64,000 bases of DNA from Microthrixaceae bacterium. Lineage in GTDB: Bacteria; Actinomycetota; Acidimicrobiia; Acidimicrobiales; Iamiaceae. This document shows positions 17,201-26,567 of this stretch, piece after piece. Within the stretch, counting starts at the first letter, position 1. Each line of letters starts with the position of its first letter. Under the pieces are notes generated by a model. That model did not search any database, was not told the DNA's origin, and saw nothing but the letters and a program-made list of their open reading frames with translations. The position numbers and the translations under genes are program-made. The stretch is from positions 1 to 64,000 of the forward strand of contig JADJDU010000011.1 in NCBI GenBank assembly GCA_016702505.1, given 5' to 3'.

Positions 17201-17891
17201 CCCAAAAACCCCGGAAGTCGAGGGTGTCGGCGTCCTTGATCACCGGCACCAGCAGGGTGCGGGACCCATCGGCCTTCTCCACGTCCACCGCCAGACCCAG
17301 TCCCACGCTCTGGTTGCGGATCACCCGAGGCTTACCGTCGGGCCCCTCCAGGTAGGAGTTGTTCATGACCGGGACGGAGTCGGCGGCAGCCCGAACGATG
17401 GCGTAGCCGATCAGGTGGGTGAAGCTGACCTTGCCCCCGCGGGTTCGCCCCAGATAGCCGTTGATGACCCGGCGGTTGACCTCCAAGAGCTTGGCCGGCA
17501 CCTCGCGGAACGAGGTGGCCGTCGGGACGGCGAGGCTGGCCTCCATGTTGGTGACGATCCGTGCCGCCGCACCCCGCAGCGGCTCACCCGGGGTCTCGAC
17601 GGTGCCGTCAGCGGCGATGCCCGTCGACGGAGTGGCGCCGCCGGCCGTAGGCGCTTTGGCGGCACCGACTCCGACCGCGGGGATCTGGCTGGTGTCTCCC
17701 ACCCGCCCGGTGGCGGGCAATGCCGCGTCGGGGGTGCTGGCCACCACGTCTCGGTCACGCTGGTAATCGGCGAAGAAGTCCCGCCAGCTCTCGCTCACCG
17801 ACCCCGGGTCAGCGAGGTACTGCTCGTACATCTCGTCGACCAACCAGGCGTTGGGCCCCAGGACTTCGGTGGAGTTTGGTGTTTCGGCCAT
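14244..17891 (-). CDS. kgd: Multifunctional 2-oxoglutarate dehydrogenase E2-E1 / decarboxylase (KGD)
   Basis: The 1215-residue TCA-cycle enzyme with the actinobacterial fusion: a short N-terminal segment typical of E1 (NAWLVDEMYEQYLADPGSVSESWRDFF, two runs of the same region), a linker, a dihydrolipoamide succinyltransferase-like catalytic domain (about 115-345, with TYDHRIIQGAESG carrying the active-site His), then a full ThDP-dependent E1 (about 370-1215, with HRGRLNV, GDAAFAGQG, HVNGDDPEA and RRHGHNEGDDPS). There is no lipoyl domain, so lipoate must come from another E2. It is alone on its strand, with a sulfotransferase gene 64 bp upstream. Confidence 0.96.
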   Translation of the reverse strand: MAETPNSTEVLGPNAWLVDEMYEQYLADPGSVSESWRDFFADYQRDRDVVASTPDAALPATGRVGDTSQIPAVGVGAAKAPTAGGATPSTGIAADGTVETPGEPLRGAAARIVTNMEASLAVPTATSFREVPAKLLEVNRRVINGYLGRTRGGKVSFTHLIGYAIVRAAADSVPVMNNSYLEGPDGKPRVIRNQSVGLGLAVDVEKADGSRTLLVPVIKDADTLDFRGFWGAYEDLIRKVRNNKLTPDDFAGATITLTNPGTIGTVQSVPRLMPGQGVIVGVGRLDYPAAFGGADEQALAELGVSKVMTITSTYDHRIIQGAESGLFLKRIQELLMGGDGFYDDAFRSLGVPYEAVQWRVDDNPADKEQARLEKQMHVQTLINQHRVRGHLIADLDPLAWKEPVLHTELDPATYGLTIWDLDREFLCGGVSGRTRMKLGDLLHVLRDAYCRTVGIEYMHISDPEQKRWIQSQVEGVTDRIDADEQRHILGRLNAAEAIEKFLATKYVGQKRFGIEGAESAIPVLDAVLGAAADDGLKGAVMGMAHRGRLNVLTNIVGKSYDQLFREFEGFIDPESTQGSGDVKYHLGQTGTFTSRAGNSIELELAANPSHLETVNPVVEGMVRAMQDRINDPEAFSVLPVLLHGDAAFAGQGVVAETLNCSTIKGYRVGGTIHLIINNQLGFTTSPDSARSSEYCTDVAKMIEAPIFHVNGDDPEACVRVARLAYRFRQTFRKDVVIDMVCYRRHGHNEGDDPSYTQPLMYKRIDARRSVRKIYTEALVKRGDISIEDAEKALDDFSARLQTALTETRDAKPDTEVIAKPVPPAVGVLPTIDTGVDRPTLDRIYSVMSSVPEGFTVHPKLAKQFEARTKMVNDGEVDWATAEALAMGSILLEGNNIRFAGQDSRRGTFSQRHSVLSDYGTGEEYAPLAHLADDQGKFWIYDSLLSEYAAMGFEYGYSVVAKDALVCWEAQFGDFVNGAMIVIDQYMVAAEDKWGQTSGLVLLLPHGLEGQGPEHSSGRVERFLTLCAEDNIQVANATTSAQYFHLLRRQIRRDVRKPLVVMTPKSLLRAKQARSPIEELTQGSFRELIDDPHVTDRSAVTRVVFCSGKVAYDAMARRDERNHSAAVVRIEQLYPFPYAQITDLLASYPNAADVTWLQEEPDNMGPRAFVSERLRPLVPERMKFRQVSRTGSGSPATGSHAIHVQEQNQLMDETFA

Positions 17892-17955
17892 CGCGGCCGA
17901 TCCTACCGATGGTCCCAGCGCACAACTTCCTTCGACCGCTGTGAGCGGCTGTGAA

Positions 17956-18675
17956 CTAGGCGATATCAGCCCGCTTTTCCACCAGATCCAGGGCGAAGCG
18001 GTACAGGTCCATGTCCATCTCGCACTGGTCCCTGATCAACTCCAGAATGCGGTCAGGAACGTCGGTGGGGTCGGTCGTGTTGGAGTGGGGTGGCGGACCC
18101 AGATCCCAACCGAAGGTCGAGTCGAGCGCCCGGTAGAACACGTCTATGTGCTCGAGCACACCGACCACGTCAATGTCGGCCAGGTTCTGTTTGGCCCGCT
18201 CGAGGTCGGCTTCTTGGGGGTCCGCCACGGCAATCGGCGACGCCGACATCACGTCTTCGAGGGGACGTGACAACATCCGAACCATGTACTTGTGACGGTT
18301 GGCCAGGTTGTCCTTGATGTCGTAGAAGGCCTCGGTGATGGACTTGTGCTCGTAGCTAGGGTCGACCACCGCCTGGTAGCGAAGGTGGGACAGAGTTCGT
18401 TCCACCGGGTCTCGGAGCATGGTGAACGTGCGCAGTGGAAAGTCGAACAGTTCGCGGGTGCACAACGGATAGTGACCGGCGATGACGCGGATCTCGTCTC
18501 CTCGACGCTCCATGAAATCGACCATGAACCTGGGGTCCCACTTGGACTGGTAGTTGCCCTCGTGCTCCAGGAGTGGATACACAGCGTGGTCGCCGAACTG
18601 CTTGCGCAGCGACAGCAGCAGGGAGTGGCCTCCCGTCTTCGCCAGGTGGCAGAAGAAGTATCGATCCGGAGCCAT
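17956..18675 (-). CDS. Sulfotransferase family protein
   Basis: A 239-residue PAPS-dependent sulfotransferase-fold protein. The 5'-phosphosulfate loop is CHLAKTGGHSLLLSL (residues 9-23) and the 3'-phosphate motif is TMLRDPVERTLSHLRY. The layout resembles the carbohydrate (heparan-type) Sulfotransfer_2 group, a family often applied to cell-surface glycans. It is a paralogue of the gene at 20484-21227 on the other side of ettA, sharing CH..KTGG, FG..A.YP, G.HYPLC, LRDP.ER.LSHLRY and FGWDLGP. The ATG at 18675 begins 127 bp divergent from ettA. Confidence 0.85.
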   Translation of the reverse strand: MAPDRYFFCHLAKTGGHSLLLSLRKQFGDHAVYPLLEHEGNYQSKWDPRFMVDFMERRGDEIRVIAGHYPLCTRELFDFPLRTFTMLRDPVERTLSHLRYQAVVDPSYEHKSITEAFYDIKDNLANRHKYMVRMLSRPLEDVMSASPIAVADPQEADLERAKQNLADIDVVGVLEHIDVFYRALDSTFGWDLGPPPHSNTTDPTDVPDRILELIRDQCEMDMDLYRFALDLVEKRADIA

Positions 18676-18802
18676 GGCCGCCGAGGCTAGTGATCAGAGC
18701 ACCAAGTCGGGCCCGACCTAGGCTGACCGGCCGCTACGTCATCGCACCGCGCGCCTCGTCGCACCGCCACCAAACTCCGCTGCCCCAGGAGGTCCCTCGC
18801 CC

Positions 18803-20479
<1,677 letters not shown>

Positions 20480-20483
20480 CCCG

Positions 20484-21227
20484 CTAGCCGCGGGTTCCCG
20501 GGCGCACTCCACCCCGCTCTGAAACCAGTTTCTGGGCGTATTCGTAGAGCTCGACATCGAGCAGGTTCGCCATCTCCAGGTGGGTCCTGAGCTGTGGCGT
20601 CGCTTCTTCGTCATCGGTGGCGTTCACGTGCTCCACCGGTCCGAGGTCCCATCCGAAAGCATGTTCCAGGTCGTCGTGGAAATCGTGGAACCGGTCCTGT
20701 ATGCCCACCACGTCCATGGCATCGAGCGCGTCCTTGGCTCGCTGGAGGTGATCCTCGGTGGTCCCGACCATGCCCAAGATCCCGTGTACGGCTTCGTCGC
20801 CGGTCATGGCCAGGGTCTTGACCATGTGGTTGTGAAGGTAGGAGAACAGGACCTGTGGAATGGCGTAGATCTCGTGTAGTGAGAGGTCGCGGTACCGCGG
20901 GTCGACTCGGCGTAGGTAGCGCAGGTGCGACAGGCTGCGCTCGATCGGATCCCGCAGGATGGTGAACGTGCGAAAGGGTACGCCGAGGCGATCGGCCGCA
21001 CACAGGGGGAAGTGGCCGCCGATGACGCGGATGGTGTCTCGGTTCTGGTCGAACACGCTGGCGAGGTGGTCGATGTCGGTCCCGGCCATGGCCACGTCGA
21101 GGCCGTCGATGTCGGCGGGGCGCGGGTAGATGGCGTCCTGACCGAACTGGCGCAACAGCGAGACGGTGAGCGACGAACCGCCGGTGCGGGGGAAGTGACA
21201 GAAGAAGAAGCGTTCCTCATCGGTCAT
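20484..21227 (-). CDS. Sulfotransferase family protein (paralogue)
   Basis: A 247-residue sulfotransferase related to the gene at 17956-18675. It has the PAPS loop FCHFPRTGGSSLTVSL and the 3'-phosphate motif TILRDPIERSLSHLRY. The start is the ATG at 21227; a GTG directly before it is also possible. It converges with ettA, 4 bp between stops, and its start faces a coiled-coil protein gene. The target sugar or lipid is unknown. Low similarity in the middle acceptor region suggests a different acceptor from its paralogue. Confidence 0.85.
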   Translation of the reverse strand: MTDEERFFFCHFPRTGGSSLTVSLLRQFGQDAIYPRPADIDGLDVAMAGTDIDHLASVFDQNRDTIRVIGGHFPLCAADRLGVPFRTFTILRDPIERSLSHLRYLRRVDPRYRDLSLHEIYAIPQVLFSYLHNHMVKTLAMTGDEAVHGILGMVGTTEDHLQRAKDALDAMDVVGIQDRFHDFHDDLEHAFGWDLGPVEHVNATDDEEATPQLRTHLEMANLLDVELYEYAQKLVSERGGVRPGTRG

Positions 21228-21371
21228 CACCGGAGGGTACCAGTTGACCTCGAAGCCCCAGATCCGGTCCGGGTACCGGAGGTGGGCGCCGCCCGATCGC
21301 GATCGAGCCGGTCCGGGGGTCGGGGACCTTGGCCCCTACCCGTCGTTGGTCGCCGGTGGCACCCTGGGCCC

Positions 21372-21719
21372 ATGACCAGCGCTGATGAACGAATCGCCCG
21401 ACTCGAAGCCCAGATCGCCACCCTCGAGTCCGAGCAGAGGCGTCTCCGGGAGAAGCTCACCGACGCTCAGGTCGAGCAGTGGCAGGGTCGCATCGAAGAC
21501 CTCGAGGTCCAATCACATCTGGCCTCCCTCGATGCACAGGACCGGCTTGCCCCGCTGCGTGAGGACCTTCGGAATCGATGGCTGGATGCTCGGGCCCAGC
21601 TCGACCACTCCCGCGAGCTGACCACCGATGCGATCGAGACCATCCGCGATGGGGTCGGCTCAGCGGTGAATGCGTTGCGAGAAGCGGTTCTGGACAGTCG
21701 CCGCCAGTCCGAGGGCTGA
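21372..21719 (+). CDS. Small coiled-coil protein
   Basis: A 115-residue acidic, almost entirely helical protein without a recognised family. Residues 4-45 (DERIARLEAQIATLESEQRRLREKL, heptads of Leu/Ile) form a probable coiled coil, and the remaining part is amphipathic. The ATG at 21372 is used because the frame upstream is antisense to the sulfotransferase gene. It is convergent with hemW, 19 bp between stops. Function unknown; a structural or scaffolding role is only a guess. Confidence 0.72.
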   Translation: MTSADERIARLEAQIATLESEQRRLREKLTDAQVEQWQGRIEDLEVQSHLASLDAQDRLAPLREDLRNRWLDARAQLDHSRELTTDAIETIRDGVGSAVNALREAVLDSRRQSEG

Positions 21720-21738
21720 TCGGGCTTCGTTCTCGGAG

Positions 21739-22839
21739 TCAGCCGAGGCGGATCGCCACCTCGTTGGCTAGGAGGCGACCAGCCGGAGTGAGGACCACCC
21801 GGTCCCCCACCTGTTCGACGAGGCCGTCGAGATCGGCCACCACCGCTGGGTCTACCTCGGCTGCGGCAACACCCAGCCGGGTGCGTATGGCCAACTGGCG
21901 CGCTTCGGCCGCCCGTTCGGGTTCGTCCAGCATCTCCGAGCCCGTTTCGGGTGAACGTCCGGCTTCGACGGCTTCGATGAAGCGCTCGGGCGTGCGATGG
22001 TTCCAGTAACGACGGCCACTGATGTGCCCGTGGGCCGCACAGCCGACGGCCAGGTACTCGCCCCCGGTCCAGTAGAGGAGGTTGTGCCGACACTCGTGGC
22101 CGGGACGGGCCCAGTTCGATATCTCGTACCACTCGTATCCGGCCGCTGACAGGGCCTCGGTCACGTGGAGGTACCGGTCGGCCTGGGCATCGTCGTCGGG
22201 GTGACGGGACTGATCGGCGGCCAGCGGGGTGCCGGCCTCGACGGTGAGGGCGTAGGCGCTCAGGTGGTCAGGTTCGAGGTCCACGGCCGCAGCCACGGTT
22301 CGGGCCCACTGGGTGTCGGTCTCGCCCCGGGACCCGTAGACGAGGTCGAGGTTGACGTGTAGGCCAGCGCCGCGGGCTGCGGCCACCGCACGCGACACGT
22401 TGGCCGGGTCGTGCTCCCGACCCAACAATCCCAAAACGTCGGGCACCATCGACTGCACGCCGATTGAGAGTCGGGTCACCGGGCCCGTGGCGTAGCGCTG
22501 GGCCAGTTCGGGGGTTAGGTCGTCGGGGTTGCACTCGATGGTGACCTCGGCGCCCCGGGCCAGGGGGATGCCATCGAGCACGTTCACCAGGAGCTCGGGG
22601 TCCACCAACGACGGGGTACCACCCCCCACGAAGACGCTGGTGACCAACGGCAGACTCGGCCGCGCCTCGTCGATCTGGCGACGACAGGCCGCCAGGTAGC
22701 AGTCCTGGAGGTGGTGGCGGTCGGTCCAGGTGGCGAAGGCGCAGTAGTCGCATCGCTTTCGACAGAAGGGGATGTGCACGTAGACACCGAACGGACGGGT
22801 CTGGTCGAGGGGCGTGGCGGCGGCGGGCACCGTGACCAT
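21739..22839 (-). CDS. hemW: Radical SAM heme chaperone HemW
   Basis: A 366-residue HemN-like protein. The radical SAM cluster motif is CRKRCDYC (C26, C30, C33), followed by the SAM motifs GGGTPS, the ECNPDDL loop, RLSIGVQS and the HemN C-terminal domain (EWYEISNWARPGHECRHNLLYW). It matches HemW, which delivers heme, rather than coproporphyrinogen oxidase HemN, because the HemN-specific N-terminal and C-terminal segments are absent and the length fits. The ATG at 22839 gives MVTVPAAATP; the frame continues upstream to 22983 without a credible domain. In many actinobacteria hemW lies beside lepA-hrcA; here it is beyond bldD and rsmE. Confidence 0.92.
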   Translation of the reverse strand: MVTVPAAATPLDQTRPFGVYVHIPFCRKRCDYCAFATWTDRHHLQDCYLAACRRQIDEARPSLPLVTSVFVGGGTPSLVDPELLVNVLDGIPLARGAEVTIECNPDDLTPELAQRYATGPVTRLSIGVQSMVPDVLGLLGREHDPANVSRAVAAARGAGLHVNLDLVYGSRGETDTQWARTVAAAVDLEPDHLSAYALTVEAGTPLAADQSRHPDDDAQADRYLHVTEALSAAGYEWYEISNWARPGHECRHNLLYWTGGEYLAVGCAAHGHISGRRYWNHRTPERFIEAVEAGRSPETGSEMLDEPERAAEARQLAIRTRLGVAAAEVDPAVVADLDGLVEQVGDRVVLTPAGRLLANEVAIRLG

Positions 22840-22967
22840 GGTAGATGGGTGGCCGGGTTCACCCCCATGGTCGCGATCCGTCTCGGGGTAGTCATCTGAC
22901 CCAGGCGGGCCCGATGCATGACTCCGGCACCTGGCTCGAATGTCTGGGTCTGACGGCCTAGGTTCAC

Positions 22968-23070
22968 CCACGGTCCGTGACATGACTCACGCCACAGCGC
23001 GCAAATCACCACGGTTCGTGACATAACGCTCTCCGTGAACTACGCTACGAGATGTAGCGCGCTGTGTGGC
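22968..23070. promoter_or_regulatory. Repeat-rich promoter region of the bldD homologue
   Basis: Two 19-bp direct repeats, CCACGGTCCGTGACATGAC (22968-22986) and CCACGGTTCGTGACATAAC (23009-23027), start 41 bp apart and differ at two bases; each contains a CACGG-CCGTG-type palindrome. Downstream, CGCTAC-GAGAT-GTAGCG (23043-23059) is an inverted repeat with an AC-N5-GT core. GCCACAGCGCGC (22991-23002) also pairs with 23057-23070 apart from a 2-nt bulge. Together they look like a multi-site operator, possibly for autoregulation. Confidence 0.6.
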
Positions 23071-23097
23071 AGCGCCCAGAGGTCCAGGAGCCCGACG

Positions 23098-23658
23098 ATG
23101 TCCCCCGAACCTGAGCTCGATCCCGCGTCAGCAGACTACGCCCGAGCCGTGGGCGAACGCCTCCGTGCCATCCGTCGCCAGAAGCGCCTGTCTCTGCAGG
23201 ACGCGGAGGAACTTTCCAACCAGGAGTTCAAGGCCTCGGTCCTCGGGGCCTACGAGCGAGGCGAGCGCGCCATCTCAGTACCTCGCCTACATCGTCTCGC
23301 CCGCGTGTACCAGGTGCCCGCCGATCAGCTTCTGCCCCGAGACGACGATGACCCCCGAGCCGAGCAGGCTGCCTACCTCGACCTCACCGCACCTGCCCCG
23401 AGCGCGCCTCGCAAGGTGATCCTCGACCTGGCTCGCCTCGACGAGGTCGGTGGCCCCACTGGTGAGATGCTGCGCCGCTACGTGGCCATGATCCAGCTCC
23501 AACGCCAGGACTTCAATGGCCGGGTGCTGACCATCCGGCGCGACGACCTACGGGCCATCGCCTGCATCTTGGACACACCCAGCGAACGGGCCGGTGAACG
23601 CCTGGCCGACATGGGCATCCTGCTCCACGGCGCACCGGTGCTCGACGGCCCTCACTGA
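23098..23658 (+). CDS. bldD: BldD-type developmental regulator, XRE HTH with c-di-GMP signature
   Basis: DNA-binding regulator, 186 residues from the ATG at 23098 (AGGAG 8 nt upstream). Residues 15-80 form the HTH: LRAIRRQKRLSLQDAEELS then LGAYERGERAISVPRLHRLA, as in Streptomyces BldD. The C-terminal domain (about 105-180) matches the BldD ligand domain, with the RxD-x8-RxxD signature intact as RQD (136-138) and RRDD (147-150). In Streptomyces that signature binds tetrameric cyclic di-GMP, which drives dimerisation and repression of development genes. The Asp-rich linker (82-86) separates the domains. The gene is convergent with rsmE, overlapping by 7 bp. Confidence 0.88.
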   Translation: MSPEPELDPASADYARAVGERLRAIRRQKRLSLQDAEELSNQEFKASVLGAYERGERAISVPRLHRLARVYQVPADQLLPRDDDDPRAEQAAYLDLTAPAPSAPRKVILDLARLDEVGGPTGEMLRRYVAMIQLQRQDFNGRVLTIRRDDLRAIACILDTPSERAGERLADMGILLHGAPVLDGPH

Positions 23659-24368
23659 CCTCCGGGGCCGACCAGCCCGGCCCGGAGCGCAGACAGGACG
23701 ACCCCGGCGGAGATAGCCGCCGTCTCGGCCCGCAGAACCCCGTCACCTAGCCCGACGGTCGCCATCTCGGAGCGAGCTTCGGTGTCGTCCCATCCACCTT
23801 CGGGGCCGATCAGGATCAGGGGATGGTCCAGGCTGGGCGGGCCCCCGCCGGGCTCGGCCCGACAGGACTGGGACCGGCTGGCCAACTCGGTCCACGTGGT
23901 CACCGATTCGACCACCGGCAACCACGCCCGTCGGCTTTGCATGGCCGCCTCCCGAGCCACCTTCCGCCACCGCTCGGCGTTGGCCTCAGCCTTGGCGTCA
24001 TCCCAGCGGACCACGGATCTGGCGGCCACGAACGCCACGATCCGGTCGACCCCCAGCTCGGTCAACTTCTGCACCACCAACTCGGGCTTGTGACCCTTCA
24101 CCAGGGCGAACCCCACGCCGATCTCGGGGCTTTGACGCGGTGCTAGGTGAAGGGCGCCACTGGGCTCGGGGTGGCTGCCGGCCATCTTGGCGTCGCGCCA
24201 CCGGCCCCGCCCATCGGCCAGCACCAGCTCGTCACCGTCGCGCACCCGTCGGACCCGGGCCAGGTGATGGTGGTCGTCCTCGCTGAGGATGGGAGTTTCC
24301 AGGTCGTCGACGAAGACCAGAGGGCCGCCGCTCCACCTCACTGCGGCCGTGTCGTCGGCTCCGCTCAC
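23652..24368 (-). CDS. rsmE: 16S rRNA (uracil1498-N3)-methyltransferase RsmE
   Basis: SPOUT methyltransferase that modifies U1498 of 16S rRNA, 238 residues. It has the N-terminal PUA-like domain (DDHHHLARVRRVRDGDELVLADG) and the knotted SAM-binding domain with KGHKPELVVQKLTELGV, MQSRRAWLP, LILIGPEGGW and LRAETAAISAG. The start is the GTG at 24368, 9 bp from the dnaJ stop, so it is the last gene of hrcA-dnaJ-rsmE. It overlaps the bldD stop by 7 bp on the opposite strand. Confidence 0.93.
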   Translation of the reverse strand: MSGADDTAAVRWSGGPLVFVDDLETPILSEDDHHHLARVRRVRDGDELVLADGRGRWRDAKMAGSHPEPSGALHLAPRQSPEIGVGFALVKGHKPELVVQKLTELGVDRIVAFVAARSVVRWDDAKAEANAERWRKVAREAAMQSRRAWLPVVESVTTWTELASRSQSCRAEPGGGPPSLDHPLILIGPEGGWDDTEARSEMATVGLGDGVLRAETAAISAGVVLSALRAGLVGPGGQ

Positions 24369-24376
24369 CGTCGAGC

Positions 24377-25483
24377 TCAGGTGAAGGCCGACTTGATCTT
24401 GGACATGAGCCCCTTTTCGGCCGGAGCGACCGTCTCGCCCCTATCCTCGGCCATCCGTCTCAGGGCCTCTTCGACCTCGTGGCTCAGGTCGGTGGGGGTG
24501 TCAACCACCACCTCAGCCACCAGGTCACCGCGGCCCCGGCCCCGCACGTGGGGGACTCCACGGCCGCGCAGGCGGAACACCTTGCCGGTCTGGGTACCAC
24601 GGGGCACCACGATCTCCTCGTCGCCGTCCAGCGTCTCGAAGGTGATGGTGGCCCCCAGCGCAGCCTGGGTGACGGGCAGGTGCAGTTGGTGGACGAGGTC
24701 GTTGCCGTGGCGCTCGAAACGGTCGTGCGGTCGCACGCGGACGTGGACGAAGAGGTTGCCCATGCCCCCACCCCGCATCCCGGCTGCGCCCATGCCGGTG
24801 AGGCGCAGGGTTGAACCGGTATCGACACCGGCGGGGATGTCGACGGTGTAGGTCTTCTCAGTGATGAGCCGACCGTCGCCCGAACAGTGCGCGCACGGAT
24901 CGGGGATCACCTGCCCCGCCCCCGAACAGGCGGGGCAGGGTACCGCGGTCACCATCTGACCGAGGATGGACTGGCGGACCTGGCGGACCTGGCCGGCTCC
25001 CCCGCACTGCTGGCAGGTCTCGGCGTGACTACCGGGGGCGGCTCCGCTGGCCTCGCACACCTCACACGGCACCGCAGTGCGCACGGTGACGGGCTCGGCG
25101 GTGCCGAAGACCGCGGCCTCGAAGTCGACGGTCACAGTGGTCTCCAGATCGGGGCCGGGCTGAGGACCGGATCGGCCACCACCGAACCCTCCTCCCCCGC
25201 CGAAGAAGGCGCTGAAGATGTCTCCCATGCCGCCGCCGAAACCGAACGGGTCGCCGCCCATGGACGGGCCATCGGCCCCGAAGCGGTCGTAGTGGGCGCG
25301 CTTGTCGGCGTCGCTCAGCACCTCGTAGGCGGTGGCCACCTCCTTGAAACGGGCTTCGGCCTCGCTGTCGTCGGGGTTGGCGTCGGGGTGGTAGCGCCGG
25401 GCGGCCGCCCGATACGCCTTCTTGATCTCCTCGGGGGAGGCGTTGGAGTCGACGCCGAGAAGTTCGTAGTAGTCGGTGGTCAC
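24377..25483 (-). CDS. dnaJ: Chaperone protein DnaJ
   Basis: Hsp40 co-chaperone that delivers substrates to DnaK and stimulates its ATPase, 368 residues. It has the J domain (1-70) with HPD in RYHPDANP, the G/F-rich linker (FGFGGGMGDIFSAFFGGGGG), four zinc-finger CxxCxGxG-type repeats (CEVCEASG, CQQCGGAG, CPACSGAG, CAHCSGDG) and the C-terminal substrate domain. The GTG at 25483 giving VTTDYYELLGV is preferred; a GTG four codons earlier at 25495 would overlap the hrcA stop. Two bases before the start end the hrcA TGA, so translation is coupled and CIRCE controls both genes. Confidence 0.95.
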   Translation of the reverse strand: MTTDYYELLGVDSNASPEEIKKAYRAAARRYHPDANPDDSEAEARFKEVATAYEVLSDADKRAHYDRFGADGPSMGGDPFGFGGGMGDIFSAFFGGGGGFGGGRSGPQPGPDLETTVTVDFEAAVFGTAEPVTVRTAVPCEVCEASGAAPGSHAETCQQCGGAGQVRQVRQSILGQMVTAVPCPACSGAGQVIPDPCAHCSGDGRLITEKTYTVDIPAGVDTGSTLRLTGMGAAGMRGGGMGNLFVHVRVRPHDRFERHGNDLVHQLHLPVTQAALGATITFETLDGDEEIVVPRGTQTGKVFRLRGRGVPHVRGRGRGDLVAEVVVDTPTDLSHEVEEALRRMAEDRGETVAPAEKGLMSKIKSAFT

Positions 25484-25484
25484 G

Positions 25485-26486
25485 TCAGCCTTCACTCAAT
25501 CGGTGCCCGAGGCGCTGGCCCACCACGGCCACCGCGGCCAGGGCCTGGGGGTAGTTCATGCGGGTAGGTCCGAGAACGCCAACGGTGCCGATCCGCTCAC
25601 CGTCGACGGTGTAGGGCGCCACCACCAGCGCGCATTCGGCCAGGGGTTGCATGCCGGTCTCGCTGCCGATGGCCACGTTGAGGCCACGGTCCACGACGTC
25701 TCGTAGCAGCGACACCACGACCAACTGCTCCTCGAGGATGGAGAGCACCGAACGGATGGTGTCGACCGCCTCGAAAGACGAGGCCATCCGAGCCGCTCCC
25801 CCCACGAAGACGTGCTCGTCTCCAACGGTGGAGGCCACGCCCGCCACCCTGATGCGGGCCAGCACGTCATCGACGGCCGCGTCGGTGGCGGCCGGGGTTG
25901 ATCCCAGGGCGCTCAAGGGCTGGCCCACGAGGTGATTGGCCAGGTGCTGGGCGGCCCGGGCCAACACCGCCTCGTCTGTCTCTGAACCCAGGTCTATCGG
26001 GGCCTTCTCCACCGCCCCATCGGCCAGAACCGCCACGAACAGCGCCGCCGTCGAGGTCAGGCCCACCACCTGCACCGACAGCACCGGGCTCGGATCTCGA
26101 CCCGGGCCGATCACCACCGCGGCGGCGTCGGTGAGACCGCTCAGGAGCCGGGTGGTGGCCGCCAACATCTGCTCTATCTCGCCATGGGTGCGGTCGAAGA
26201 AGGCTCGGATCTGGTGGGCCGAAGCCCGGTCCAACGCCGGGCGCGACAGGGTGTCCACGAAGTAGCGGTAGCCCTTCTCGGTCGGGATGCGCCCGGCGGA
26301 GGTGTGGGGTTGAGCGAGGAAGCCCTCGGCCTCGAGGGCGGCCATCTCGTTGCGGACGGTGGCCGACGACACGCTTACCCCGGGCGCGTTGGCCACATGG
26401 CCTGAGCCGACGGGCTGGGCCGTTTCGATGTACTCCTCCACCACGGCCCGGAGGATCGATGCTTTTCTCTCGTCGAGCATGGCCAT
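25485..26486 (-). CDS. hrcA: Heat-inducible transcription repressor HrcA
   Basis: Repressor of class I heat-shock genes that binds the CIRCE operator with GroEL help, 333 residues from the ATG at 26486. The N-terminal winged helix has LDERKASILRAVVEEYIETAQPVGS and SSATVRNEMAALEAEGFL, followed by HTSAGRIPTEKGYRYFVD. The rest is the GAF-like domain ending in GPTRMNYPQALAAV. A GTG at 26510 lies within the CIRCE element, so the ATG at 26486 (or 26480) is the start. It leads the hrcA-dnaJ-rsmE operon and represses itself through the operator just upstream. Confidence 0.95.
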   Translation of the reverse strand: MAMLDERKASILRAVVEEYIETAQPVGSGHVANAPGVSVSSATVRNEMAALEAEGFLAQPHTSAGRIPTEKGYRYFVDTLSRPALDRASAHQIRAFFDRTHGEIEQMLAATTRLLSGLTDAAAVVIGPGRDPSPVLSVQVVGLTSTAALFVAVLADGAVEKAPIDLGSETDEAVLARAAQHLANHLVGQPLSALGSTPAATDAAVDDVLARIRVAGVASTVGDEHVFVGGAARMASSFEAVDTIRSVLSILEEQLVVVSLLRDVVDRGLNVAIGSETGMQPLAECALVVAPYTVDGERIGTVGVLGPTRMNYPQALAAVAVVGQRLGHRLSEG

Positions 26487-26503
26487 CCTCGAACGGTCAG
26501 TCG

Positions 26504-26530
26504 TTGGCACTCGATGCTACCGAGTGCCAA
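26504..26530. promoter_or_regulatory. CIRCE operator
   Basis: Inverted repeat TTGGCACTC, 9-bp spacer, GAGTGCCAA, starting 17 bp upstream of hrcA. It fits the consensus TTAGCACTC-N9-GAGTGCTAA with one symmetric substitution (A to G, T to C), so symmetry is preserved. HrcA binding site for autoregulation and dnaJ control. Confidence 0.95.
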
Positions 26531-26567
26531 CCCGAGCCGGGGGGTCTGACCGGGCGGAACGCCCTGA

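Noticed and set aside
16896..17954. Long plus-strand open frame
   Set aside because: It is antisense to the well-supported kgd gene, with no motif; typical of high-GC shadow frames.
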